Below are positions 1 through 11,048 of a stretch of DNA of 64,000 nt, in pieces. A program made the translations under genes and the position numbers. The notes below the pieces were generated by a model that was not told where the DNA came from, did no database searches, and worked only from the letters and a program-made list of their open reading frames with translations. Each line of letters opens with the position of its first letter. Position 1 is the stretch's first letter. Origin of the DNA: Selaginella tamariscina (lineage: Eukaryota > Streptophyta > Lycopodiopsida > Selaginellales > Selaginellaceae); the NCBI GenBank assembly GCA_003024785.1, contig PUQB01000754.1, positions 1 through 64,000 of the forward strand. The letters run 5' to 3'.

Positions 1-740
1 AATAATTTAATATAAATTTTAAATTTTATATCCAAGGATGGGAACTTACTGGTTTTGTAACAAAACTTATGTATTATTTTATGTAGCTTATGTTTTGTTA
101 AGTTTAATTGTGACTGTCAAACAGAGCATATTCTAAGGTGGATTTGTGTATGTAAACGTTTTTAAGACATTAAGAAACTAAGTAATATTTATATTAATAT
201 AATAAAGCATATTGGTAAACATTTTTTACCGATAATAATTAAATATTTTGACTTAATGAAATATATACTTTATTTCTCACAACAATTTATTATGTTAAGT
301 TTTAATTATATTTATGCATTCTCTACTAAAATAAATTAAAAACCGCACCATGCATCCTAATCAATAATGATTATACTTTTTTAATTTAATAATTTGGTGT
401 TAATAAAGTTTTTAAATTTTATATCCAAGGATGAGAACTTATTAGTTTTGTAATAAAACTTATGTATTGTTTTATGTAGCTTATGTTTTGTTAAGTTTAA
501 TTGTGACTGTGAAACAGAGCATATTCTAAGGGCGTGTGTATGTAAACGTTTTTAAGACATTAAGAAACTAAGTAATATTTATATTAAATAATATTTTAAC
601 TAATTTATTAAGTTATATTTATGTTAAATAATAAAATGCAAGTGTACATAAGAGGTTTGGAAGGTCGGAAACTGTATAGAAGTATATCATTATTCATCCA
701 TTAAAGAATATGTTTAATATGTATATTAACCATTGTTAAA
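1..740. repeat. AT-rich ~400-bp repeat flanking giant transposon copy 1
   Basis: About two units of an AT-rich repeat. The phrase 'tttaaattttatatccaagg' occurs near 20 and again near 412, each followed by the same text including 'gtaaacgtttttaagacatt'. The block matches 27,655-28,411, in front of the second giant transposon. One diverged unit is at 19,148-19,446. No gene is visible in it. It may be an older repeat in which the transposon sits, or a part of the transposon's own unit beyond its inverted repeat. Confidence 0.8.
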
Positions 741-744
741 ATAT

Positions 745-771
745 ATGCATGTTGTAACTAAAGTGGGCATG
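745..771 (+). repeat. Left terminal inverted repeat, copy 1
   Basis: ATGCAT followed by GTTGTAACTAAAGTGGGCAT. Its inverse is at 17,496-17,523. Beyond the first ~27 bases the two ends share only looser similarity, such as 'ggaatattc' words. Confidence 0.8.
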
Positions 772-1275
772 ATACATGAAAATGGGAATATAAAATAAAT
801 TACTAATTAATACTTAAGTTTTAATTATTAATTAATTATTTAATTAATATGTAATTAAGCCTTAAATATTAATTAATTAATAAATTAATCCTTTAATAAC
901 CTTACTTAGTAAGGAATATTCCTAAATATTAGAATATTCATATTATCTTTGTTCTAAAAATAATTTATAATAATTAAAAATACTATCAAACATAAATACA
1001 AATGAAATCATTTTCTTATTAACATGTTAATTTATTATAAATGTTTTCTTCCTCATTTTGTCTAAATCATCACTCTCCGGATTAATCGAATCATTTTTAT
1101 GGTTATAGTTTTCTTAATACTAATGATAGTACGTGAACCTGTATTTCGGTCAATATCTTGATGTTGTTGCCACCACCTAACACTCTCACAGATGCAATTG
1201 GGAGTTGCCATCCTTGTTAATACATAAGATGTGATAAGACATGTCTGTATAAAGGCTCATTTAAAATGACGTTCC

Positions 1276-2247
1276 TTAAGAATAATATTGTAAAACCCAG
1301 TTGTTATTCTTTATTTTATAAAACTCAAAATCATGAGAAAGAAAAGCGTCAGAAAATGTTTGATACGGTGGATATTGCTCACAAAAGTTTTTGAGATTCT
1401 TCTTTCTAAGGCACGTATCCAAGTAGTTCACTAGCTCATCCATGGTATCGGTATCAGAATATGAGTCGAAAGTGATTGGATGAATACAAGCAATGTTTTG
1501 GTTGAGCATAGCCTTCTGAGGAAAGTCGTCTACCACTAAGATATGTGTGTTCTTCATTATCCTTAAGTGATTGATCTCCCCATGAAGCCCAATTAATCTT
1601 TCATTCTTGAAGAAGTACGACTTGCTTTACTTTTATATTGTGAAATTCGAGAGGTTTATAACATACTTGTTGGTTAAAAATCCAATTTTTACAAATCACC
1701 TTTTCAGCAACACTACAATGTTTCTTAAGCAAATTTAGTAGTGGTGTCAAGTTGTGAATCTGCATGCATGACCAATCCCCACAAATGCACCCATCTCCTT
1801 AAGCTTTTGAAAGAGACGGTTCAACCTTGGACGAAAAATAATATCATATCGAAATTTACCATGATAATAAATGAAATCTTTTTGTTTGATTTCTTTTTTC
1901 TTATCCTCAAGCCTTTGTCGATGAAGTAGAATACCATTGACATCCAACAACACAATATGGCCATGGGTAACATGGGGTAGCGTTGCCTCTTGAATACTTT
2001 GCAACTCACTTGTTTGCTCCCTTTCGAATTTATCAGTTGACATTATATCATTGCATATCCCTTTATCATTTAATTGTATATCATCCTTACAAGATTCAGA
2101 TATTGCAGGTGCTGAAGAAAGTGATTTCAGAACTGAAGCCAATAGAAATAGTGATGAAAAAACTGAAGTGGTCCCCATAGTAACGAAGTTTTGAGCTGCA
2201 TTATTATCCATTTCCTGCATGAACTCTGTCATTCTGACATGTGGCAT
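1276..2247 (-). pseudogene. NIF/FCP1-like HAD phosphatase domain gene in giant transposon copy 1
   Basis: Resembles the NLI-interacting-factor/FCP1 phosphatase domain, a HAD-family fold that in characterised members removes phosphate from serines, for example in RNA polymerase II tails. Reading leftward: an N-terminal part (start at 2,247), the first HAD motif VLLDVNGILL near 1,950, FRPRLNRLFQKLKEMGAFVG near 1,790, then VVDD, NQNI and DELVNYLDTCL near 1,430-1,540, which is the usual end of the domain. The second Asp of the DxD motif is Asn, as in many plant relatives, so activity is uncertain. The frame slips between the N-terminal and C-terminal parts (about 1,560-1,750), so this copy is probably non-functional. 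The same gene is in copy 2 at 28,963-29,858, so it is a fixed cargo gene of the element rather than a chance capture. Confidence 0.65.
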
Positions 2248-2498
2248 AAGAAATTTTTGCCAAACCCCTCTCTTACCTCATGGCAATGCTGAAAATCTAT
2301 GTTCAACTATTTAATTACATTTGTAAAATGATAGTTAGCTGACCTTATAATTATCAAAGTATATTATTTACCTTATTAATGTGTGACCCATGTTTGAACT
2401 AAAGCTTCATTAATCCTTGAGAATTTATTTTCTGTACAAATATAAATGAAATATACAAAAATGCCTTATGTTACACTCATTTACAACTATTCGTCACT

Positions 2499-4804
2499 CT
2501 AAGAACTCATTAACAATTCTTCTTCACTACTACCTTCTGAGTGAGGCGAAGAAGGTCTAGGCCGCTTGTGAGATGGTTCATGATCTTCCGTATCTTCTGT
2601 TGATGTTTCCATGGGTAATGGAGTGTGTGAATGATCAGTACTTCTCGAGATAACTTCTGGTCTAATATCTGATTGAAGTTCGTCCTCAGACTCCAACATT
2701 GAAACCAAATTCATCTTCAGAACTATCGCACTTCTCGGGAGGGAACTTTCTCAAATACTCCTGTATGGGTTTGTTGGGGTAGTAAATTAAGAACCTCTCT
2801 ATCCACTTGTTCAGGTCCTCAACCATGGTCTTATCCTTTTCAACGGCAAACACACATGTATCCGAAGGTAACACTCCTTCAAGACGGACCCCCTAGTGTA
2901 GTAGTCAAAAACCCATGCATCACTGTGAGGACCCCTAATCAAGTTGACGATGCTCTGTGCCGCTTGATTTGTAATGTTTGAATAACGTACATTGCCGAAT
3001 TCCCTCTTAGCTATCGGTGTATCGGATGGAGGTTCAGGCCCGCTGGAGTGCCAAACAGATGCCTGGCCAGTCATTTGGAAGTTTGAAATTGTTTGGCGCA
3101 TTCCTAACAACCAAGTGAACAACCGTATCAATGCACTTCGGATCAGCATCATTCATATAAAATCCTGTCCAACGATGTTTATTCTTCTTGGCAAAGGCGA
3201 AGGCAAAAGTATCGGTGACATGAGCAAGAATCAAGAAATAAATACCTGAAAACGTAGGTATCAGTGAAGATGCAAGCATGAATTCAATAATAAATACCTT
3301 CTTTGTACATGCTTGCACGGCTAAGTTTCTCCACCAAATCCTCTAGTGCCCTGTTCTGTCGAAGGATTTTTTGACACCCGCCGATCCATCAAACAATTGA
3401 AACGGTTTCCTACAAGCAGTGATGTTACCCCATAAAGTCTCCGAATCTAACAACAAACATCTGTAGGGCTTGTCGTGATTCGTAGCATCCTCCTTTATAA
3501 GGTTCAATTCGGTTCTCCGCTGCTGAAGGACTGCCATAAGAGAAGGCGTCATGCAATGTTCTCCTTTTTGGCGTTGGCGTGCAATAGATTCTTGCCCAGA
3601 TCTTCCGATTGATTCACCCATTCGACAAGCATATCATCGTTTGTCACATGCAAATATTTGCTGACCTCTTCGTATGTTGAAGCCGAGGTCCAACCCAGTT
3701 TGTGGCAGTGTATTCCCAACCACTCCTTGAAGTGCCTGACCGTCTTCAACTCCATTGCCTTGAGATGAAAAGGAGAGGTGGGCTGCTGTTGTTAATCTGT
3801 AGTTTGCCATCAATCACCAAATCAGCCAAGACTTCCATCTCCTCCATCGTTGTTCCATTTAAAGGCTTCAACCATGTGAGCTTGAAATCGTTGTCTACAT
3901 CCTTTGTAAGATTGAACAGACTTAGCCTTCGGCGTCTTACTGGGTTTCTTTGCAGACTTCTCTGAGGGCCCCTTCACTTGTCTGCTTCTTCTTCAGTGTT
4001 CCTTTTAAAAGGATTCCATAATCCCCAACCATTTGGCAAAGATCCTATCCTCGGGACAAGAAATCAACATCATCAAAAAGGATGTTTCCTTCCCCCACCT
4101 GGGCAAAATCAACTGCTACAATTTCTTCAACTCTCTGAAAAAAAAGACAGATTAATATACCGGCGAGATAAATCCCGCCCAAACAATTTGCTTACCCGGT
4201 ATTCGCAGATTGTGTATTCCTGCATAGCTCTTTGTGGTCGCTGAAGAGATTCCCACACGGCTCGCGTGTGTTTGAACTTCTCCCATATTTTGCTGTTTGT
4301 AGTGGTTGGTGTCGCAGCGTCCCATTCCGCCGATAACTTATGGTACTGCTCGATTGTGAGATTCGGCTTAGCTAAAAACGCCGATCTTTTTGTCAGCTTC
4401 TCACGGGTATGCTCGAAAGTTTTGTTGCCATCGTTCCTTTGTTGTGTTCATCGAGAAGTCGTTGGGCTGCCGTTATTATGTGCTGGCCACTAATGATGTA
4501 GTACTTGATTGATTTTCTATTCTCGTCTGAATCTTCATGATTTGTTCTGGTGTTGTGATCCACACTTTGTCACGCCTTTGTTTCTTTCGTAAGTATGGCA
4601 CAAAACAGCATTATGTGGAACGGTGTAAGAATTGTCGTCCTTCATCTTCTCCATGAGCTCAGCTACACGTTCCTGGTTGAGTGGCATGTAATTGAAGTTT
4701 GGGTTGACGCTGCAATACTTAACCCTACACTCATAAATCCTATCATCCAACATCATTTCCTTGTGGCTTATTGCAACATGGGATGTCACATGTGCAGCTG
4801 ACAA
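2499..4804 (-). pseudogene. ParB-like plus DNA-methylase-like gene, giant transposon copy 1
   Basis: A leftward gene in several pieces. The N-terminal part (4,804-4,535) contains NFNYMPLNQERVAELMEKM, which resembles the start of a ParB/sulfiredoxin-type domain. The middle (4,500-3,340) is basic and unrecognised. The C-terminal part (3,300-2,690) has AWVFDYYTRGSVLKECYL followed by VFAVEKDKTMVEDLNKWIER, which resembles the 'DxFxGxGS ... xxxxExD' SAM-binding end of DNA N4/N6 methylases. The tail (2,714-2,499) is acidic and Ser-rich. ParB-like plus methylase fusions are known in phages and mobile elements, which supports the joint call. I see no DPPY-type catalytic motif, so it may be inactive or another SAM-fold protein. 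The frame changes several times and introns are possible. Confidence 0.4.
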
Positions 4805-5408
4805 AACAACTGATGATGATTTTCTTTTATGATCGTGTTGAACCGTAAAATCCTACATCAAGCCCGTATTAAGGGTCTACCAGAATAAGATAGAGAAAAG
4901 ATTAGTCATCAGAAGGTCGGGAAAAGGATAAGGATGGCAAGGTGTATAGTAGGCAGCAGTACTATGGATCCCGTCACAGTACTGAGAAGAAGATCAGTAT
5001 ACTACATAACAGAAAGACGAGTAAGAGATAGACATATTGAGAGAGAAAGGAAACTTATATTATGTTCGTACACGGCACATGGTACAAAATAACAATATAC
5101 TCGGGATGCTCTTATAGTCCTAATCTGGTCTATTTATACCCATACTCTAGGTCCCGTACTAGCAGTTATCACAACTGCCTCCCAACCTTATCCATTCTAT
5201 TACTGTAACTCCTTATCCTTATCCAAAAATGCCGTACTCCGCTGGTATCATATTGCGGTGATGACCTGTATTACGGTATTGCGTTAGTAACTCGTATTCC
5301 GATATATCCTTCTCACTCTCGGTTTTCCACAATATATATATTTTTGATATTTTCCTATTATATTGCCCATGAAATAACAAGAAATTCTACCAATGTCTAA
5401 CTATACTC
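4805..5408. other. Spacer between cargo genes
   Basis: No convincing coding sequence or repeat. Probably intergenic or intronic sequence between the ParB/methylase-like gene and the next upstream leftward gene. The matching part of copy 2 falls within or beside the N gap. Confidence 0.4.
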
Positions 5409-6215
5409 TTAACAATCCGAATCAACATGTGTGATCCCCGATTGATGCTGTTCTAATGTTCTTGGCACATTCTTCCAGCTCCCAAAGTTTTTTAAGCAAA
5501 TTGAATGTGATCTGTAAAGAACTTGAGACCAAGCCACCCTCTCAATCTCCCTAATGATGTCGCTGTGTTCTTCTTTAATATGAAGAGGGACGATTGCTCC
5601 ACTTGTGGATGTTCTGTATTGTGAAGCAATCTCTGCTGATAATACACCTACTCGATGAGTCTAAAGATCTTCGAAGTAGACATTTAATTGGATCCCCTCC
5701 ATAGATGGGCTTTCGTTGAGTTGAAGAAGAACTCCATGATCAACATCATTAGTGAACACGTGAACATCATTATCCACAAGTCGACAAGACCACCCAAGAT
5801 TAATGTTGTAACTTGGCAATCTCTGGATCCGAGAACGTGACATTGGATAGAACAAGGCATATGTGTCGAACATCGTTCAATCTGGGTTCGCAACATACTT
5901 TCGGATGCTTGACTAGCACATCTACTTTCCATTGTTTTACTTGTCCATGTGATGTGACAAAGGTTAGTTTGACAACAACCATGGTTGCTCCAATGCGCTT
6001 CTCGTTTAATGGCCAAGTTGATTCCAGAAATCCCCCTGCCCATCTCTTCTCCTACTCTCGTCTTCAATGTCACCTCAATTCCACATCTGAATACAAAAAT
6101 GATTAGTACATATCCGAATATAACAGATTTTATTTTAATTTTTACCCAGAATTTGACGCGACGACTCCATATTAATGACTGAATCTCCTTGCTTAATCAA
6201 ATCGTCCTTCTGCAA
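5409..6215 (-). CDS. Unknown spliced gene in giant transposon copy 1
   Basis: I do not recognise this family. Reading leftward, an exon near 6,205-6,146 encodes KDDLIKQGDSVINMES and ends at a GT donor. A 'tattcag' acceptor near 6,090 begins an exon with CGIEVTLKTRVGEEMG, followed by KRIGATMVVVKLTFVTSHGQ and VLVKHPKVCCEPRL. The last part reads VYFEDLQTHRVGVLSAEIAS, then EEHSDIIREIERVAWSQVLY, and ends with DSDC and a stop at 5,409. The reading frame slips at least once. The homologue in copy 2 (33,898-34,620) shares the exon-intron plan, which argues for a real gene. It starts just left of the palindrome array and is the first gene of the leftward set. Confidence 0.4.
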
Positions 6216-6519
6216 ATTAATACACTATGAATACAAATCATATAAAAACCCAATATACAAAAATAATACACTGATAAATTTACATAAACCCTGCTTTGTC
6301 TTAGAGAGAAGTGGACGGGATTAACTGTCCAAAGCTCACTTTGTGATAGTGCAAAAGACAGATAACATTTGGTTTTAGAACCACCACAAATGTGAACTTT
6401 AGACAATTTTACATAGTTTACTGGCTTTTACTCAAAATATTATGATAAGATAATTAAAAGTAAATAAAATAAGGTATGCAACTTATATATACTAATACAC
6501 ATATATATTCACATGTAAG

Positions 6520-7260
6520 GTGGGGCAGGATTATCTCGCCACCCCTTCTATGCCTCCTGAAATGGTGGGCGGGATTAATCTCACCACCTTTCTGGAGCCC
6601 TTGAATGGGTGTGCAGGATTAATCCCGTCACCCTTCTCGGTCTCAAAGAGATTATTTGGCACACCCCTTCAGTGGCTCCAGAAAGGTGGCGGGATTAATC
6701 TTGCCCACCATGTAAGGGATGGTGAAATGGATCTCGCCACCCTTCTCAGTCCCCTCCATTAATATATTGTAAACCTTCTACGTCTCAGACAGAGACATTT
6801 GGGATTGGTTTGACTCACTAATGAAGGAAAAAAAAAAAGGGTGGCGGGATTCATCCCTTCACCAAGCATAAAAGGGTCGGCGGGATTAATCCTGTCGCAC
6901 GCCCATGCCCTGCGCGGAATGGGGCGAGATTAATCCCGTTGCCTAGGCCCCTCACACAGCTCATTGGCGGCGGGATAAATCCCATTGGATTCCGTGTAGG
7001 GCATGGGTGTGCGGCAATATTAATCCTGCCGCCTAGGCCCTGCACGTAGGCCATGGGCAATGGGATTAATCCTGCCACCCTCCACGCAAGCCATGGGCGG
7101 CGGGATTAATCCTGCCGCTCATGAGGCTAACCGAATAGCCTGCATGAAGGGCGGAGATTAATCCCGTTGCTCATGACCTGCATGAAGGGCCTCGGTGGCG
7201 GGATTAATCCCGCCGCTCATGAGGGTAACGGATGAGCGGCGGATTAATCCCGCTGCTACA
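6520..7260. promoter_or_regulatory. Palindrome array A, copy 1 (decayed)
   Basis: Many variants of the palindrome GGCGGGATTAATCCCGCC, such as 'gggcgggattaatctcacc' near 6,566 and 'ggcgggattaatcctgccgc' near 7,097. It lies upstream of the leftward gene set. Most copies carry G-to-A or C-to-T changes relative to array A of copy 2. The role is unknown. Candidates are a binding array for the transposase or for another protein. The reading frames across it (GGINPA, AGLIPP) are by-products of the repeat. Confidence 0.8.
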
Positions 7261-7640
7261 TACACACACATATATATGTATATGTATATGTATATCGTAT
7301 GTGTGTGCTAAAAAATTAAATTATACAGATACACACACACACACACATATATATATATGTATATATATGTATATACAGGAGTGTGCGTGTGTGTGCGATA
7401 GATAGATAAATAAATAAAATTATAAGATACTGATACACATAATATATGTATGTATAATGTATATAGGTATATACATATATATGTGTGTATGTGTGTGTGT
7501 GTGTGTATCGTGTGTATGCGTGTGTGAGTGAAACAAATAAAATCATACAGATAAACATGAGTGTGCATGTGTGTGCAAGAGATAAAATTAATAAATTAAT
7601 AAAATTATATAGATACACAAACACACACACACACACACAG

Positions 7641-7674
<34 letters not shown>

Positions 7675-8148
7675 AGAGTGTGCGTGTGTGTGCGAGAGAT
7701 AGATAAATAAATTATATTATTAAGATACACACACATATAAATATATATGGGAATAAAAATAAATAAATAAACTCAGGAGTGTGTATGTGAGAGAGAGAGA
7801 GATCTCACCTATGTGTGAGAGAGAGGGAGATTTCATAGTCGCCGCTTTGCTTCTTGAAACCCTAAGAATATACCTAAACCCTAAAAGGAATAGAATATAT
7901 ATTAACCTTAATCAAATAAGAATATACTTAAACCCTAAAAAAAATAAAAATAGATTCGCCTTAAACGAATATTCTTTTATTATATTATCAGCATGTGCGT
8001 GTGCGTGGGTGTATCACATACACCCCCAAGAATAAAAATCATGCAGGGGTTTAACATGTGTGTGTCCATGAGAGTGTTAAAGTTTCATGTGTAGCAATAC
8101 ATATATACACACATAGTATAGACATACATACATATTAGTACATAATAT
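7261..8148. repeat. Microsatellite belt (TG/CA/TA) in copy 1
   Basis: Dense (TG)n, (CA)n and (TA)n tracts plus repeated words such as 'gtgtgcgtgtgtgtgcgaga' and 'aaataaaattata'. These form larger irregular repeat units of about 150-250 bases. The matching belt in copy 2 is 36,510-37,700. No gene is supported here. Confidence 0.85.
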
Positions 8149-8480
8149 TAGAGAGACAGAGTACATATTATGAATGAGAGAAGAGAGACACTACATATTA
8201 TGGATCATGCATGGTGTGTATGTTTGAGAGAAGAGAGATAGTACATATTAACATGGATCATGCATGGTGTGTATGTTTGAGAGAAGAGAGACAGTACATA
8301 TTAACATGGATCATGCATGGTGTGTATGTTTGAAAGAAGAGAGACAGTACATATTAACATGGATCATGCATGGTGTGTATGTTTGAAAGAAGAGAGACAG
8401 TACATATTAATATGGATCATGCATGTGTGTATGTATGAGAGAAGAGAGATAGGCTACATATTATGAATCATGATCATGCA
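8149..8480 (+). repeat. 53-bp tandem repeat
   Basis: The word 'ggatcatgcatgg' recurs at 8,202, 8,255, 8,308 and 8,361, and once slightly changed at 8,414, a regular 53-base step. Each unit also has 'gagagaagagaga' and 'gtacatatta'. Copy 2 has only scattered related units (38,120-38,590), so the array grew or shrank after the copies split. Confidence 0.85.
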
Positions 8481-9837
8481 TGGTGTGTATGTATAAGAGA
8501 AAGAATTATGCATGGTGACACTGTGTATGTATGAGTAACAAATTAAAATCGTACACATTGCATATATTAATACACATATATACATACACACGTTTATACA
8601 CACAGACATACATATATATTACATGTGTAAATTCAATATGTTACATACACATAGACCGAGTACATATAGATCATACATGCGTTGAACATGATGTTTTTCA
8701 ATAAACAAGCAACATATTTATCAAGTTTGGTTTAGGGCAATGTGCATGTGTGTGCATATGTGTCTAATGCAAGTGCACGTGTATATATAAATTTATAATT
8801 GTGTTTATATATGTGTGCAAAACAAACATCGAATAATTAAGAAAATATATTAATAAACACACTATGAACATATTTTAAATTATACATAATAATATATGAT
8901 TTTATCTCATATGTAGTTTTAATAATATATATTAATTTAATATTGATAATAAGGTTTAACACTGGAATATTCTTGAAATAATAAGAATTTAACTGAGAAA
9001 ATCCCATTAATATATACAAATGTAGATTAAGTATTAAAATAATTAACTAAATTAATTATGATAATCATGTTTAATATTGGAATATTCTTTGAATATTAAG
9101 AAAATAATAAAGAATATCTCATTAATAGTAGGAAATGTAAATTAATTACTCGAGTAATTAAGAAAATAATATTAATAAACAGGCTATGAATATATTTTAA
9201 ATAATACATAATAATATATCAGTTTATTTATTGTATATATATATATATATATATAATAGAAAGTTAATAATATATATTTGAATATTAAGAATGTAGAATA
9301 ATTACTAAAATTTCGTAATATTAAATAGGTTGAATCACTTAAATGACATTAAATGCACACTCATTGGAATTGAAGAATATATATGTCAGAGTGTCGGTTA
9401 TTTGTGTAAACTCATCTTAAATTTTATTTTCTGTTCTTTTCAAAAAATTTGAATTTCTGACATAAGTATTGTTGGTCTGACATGTAAATTTGAAAATGCA
9501 TTTAATTTCCCACTCAAATTCAGATCTAGTTCTTTCTCTAATAAGAGTTTCTTCATTTCTGTATTTTTCACTCTTCAGATCTTTTTTTTTCTTTATAGTG
9601 ATCAGCTCAGGAGCGACATTAAATTGGGTGCTATTGTTTATAAGAAAGCACGGCGCCTTCAGTGTTGTTTACAAGTAAGTATTATAAACAAATTTAGATA
9701 TACTTATAAAGATTCACTTTCTTACATTCTCTCTTAAAATTAAAATTTAGGGGTTTAGGAATGCATTAGGATTACAATATATTCCGTTAGGGATTTATTC
9801 TGTTTAAATATCCTTCTAACTTAATATTCTTGGTTAG
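8481..9837. other. AT-rich spacer in copy 1
   Basis: No gene supported. Contains scattered 'ttaatattgataataaggtt' type repeats, a (TA)n run near 9,235 and a segment at 9,480-9,680 conserved with copy 2 (39,870-40,065) that includes 'catggcgccttcagtg'-like text. That segment could be a 5' exon or leader of the transposase gene, ending at a possible GT donor near 9,674. Confidence 0.4.
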
Positions 9838-10208
9838 CCGGGGCGGCAAGATTAATCCGGCCATTTCTTTTTCGCTTCTTAGAAGAGGTGGCAGGATTAA
9901 TCTCGTCACCATCTCTTTGATAGCCATGGCAGAATTAGTCTGGGCAATGCTTCTCCGCCTTTGAAAAAGAACGGCGAGATTAATCCTGCCGATAACTCTC
10001 TCAACTGATAAAGAGTTACCTGAATTTATTAGAAAGAGTTGTCGGCGGGATTAATCTCGCCACCACTTCCCTATTTTAAATATTTGTGCGCAGGATTTAT
10101 CCCGAGATCTCTTTGAAATCATAGCTTCGGAGAGAGTTGTGGGTGGGATTAATCCCATCACCTATTCCGTGTTGTAAGAGTTGTGGGCGGGATTAATTGG
10201 GATTAATC
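9838..10208. promoter_or_regulatory. Palindrome array B, left part, copy 1
   Basis: Decayed copies of the GGCGGGATTAATCCCGCC palindrome. The last one is split by the nested element at 10,209. The array continues at 13,518-13,805. In copy 2 the whole array (40,225-40,930) is uninterrupted and lies just upstream of the transposase. Confidence 0.8.
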
Positions 10209-10534
10209 CACCGGAAAATGTAAAATAAACAAAGCAAAAAAACTATGCCTAATTTTATAAATACTAGGGTAAAAAAATTTGACTAACATACTAGGGGAAG
10301 TACTAAGGGTCCAAGAACAAGGGTTGGTTTTTGGGTTTGTAACATGTATAAAATTATGTTATAATTCATTAAAATATAGTGAGCTAACGGGATCCTAGAA
10401 TATGCTTTAGGGTTCTTTCTGTGAAGCGGTGGAGCGTGCTCCGCAGATCCGGCGGCATGGGTTTGGCTCTCCATATGGCGTTGTGCAATATCAACGGTGG
10501 CCACTTAATCTGGTGAGTGGATTCATGGTTATAC

Positions 10535-10690
10535 ACTACCCCAAGAATATGCACCGATCATCATCCCAGCGAATACTACACTCGTAATGAAGCTCTCTTG
10601 TTTAGCGGACAGTTTCCACACCATCTGGACAGCAGGACCAACAAATGAGAGGAGCATCATCTCCATGGCCTTGGCCATCCATGACATGCC
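10535..10690 (-). pseudogene. MFS transporter (SVOP/OCT7-like) fragment inside the CACTA-like element
   Basis: Leftward text encodes WMAKAMEMMLLSFVGPAVQ and then TSVVFAGMMIGAYSWG. This matches the first transmembrane helices of SV2/organic-cation-transporter-like proteins (plant OCT7 type), which move small organic solutes across membranes. Only one exon-sized piece is present, opposite in direction to the neighbouring MECR piece, so it is a captured fragment and not a gene. The rightward frame across the same bases has no known family. Confidence 0.65.
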
Positions 10691-11048
10691 TGTGTACAGA
10701 TTTCTATGCAATGCCAACAAGGATAAGCTGTGCAATGGGTGGTCTAAAGTCCATGGACAGCCCCGGAGAAGACCCAATTTCGATCGTCCCAGTAGAACAG
10801 AGAGAATCAACAAGATGGTAAGATCAACCACATTTATCGATGTCCACAAGTAAGTGTGTATTGTAGATATACAAGTTACAGATTCAATTAATTATATGAA
10901 AATGTGGTGTAGATGTATATTATATAAACATAAACCACAGGGTCATCAACATATGTATATTGTGTATATAGATACACACACATAAATTCGTGTATGTATG
11001 TATATACATACATGTTTCTTTTATACAAATGGATGTTTATATAAAAAG

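Noticed and set aside
7308-7676. Overlapping frames of 60-110 codons on both strands
   Set aside because: They consist of translated TG/CA/TA microsatellites (runs of His-Thr, Val-Cys and Ile-Tyr). The same applies to 25,154-25,449, 36,493-37,750 and 57,457-57,664.
10587-10853. Rightward 88-codon frame as an unknown gene
   Set aside because: The opposite strand encodes a recognisable MFS transporter exon over much of it, so the rightward frame is a shadow.
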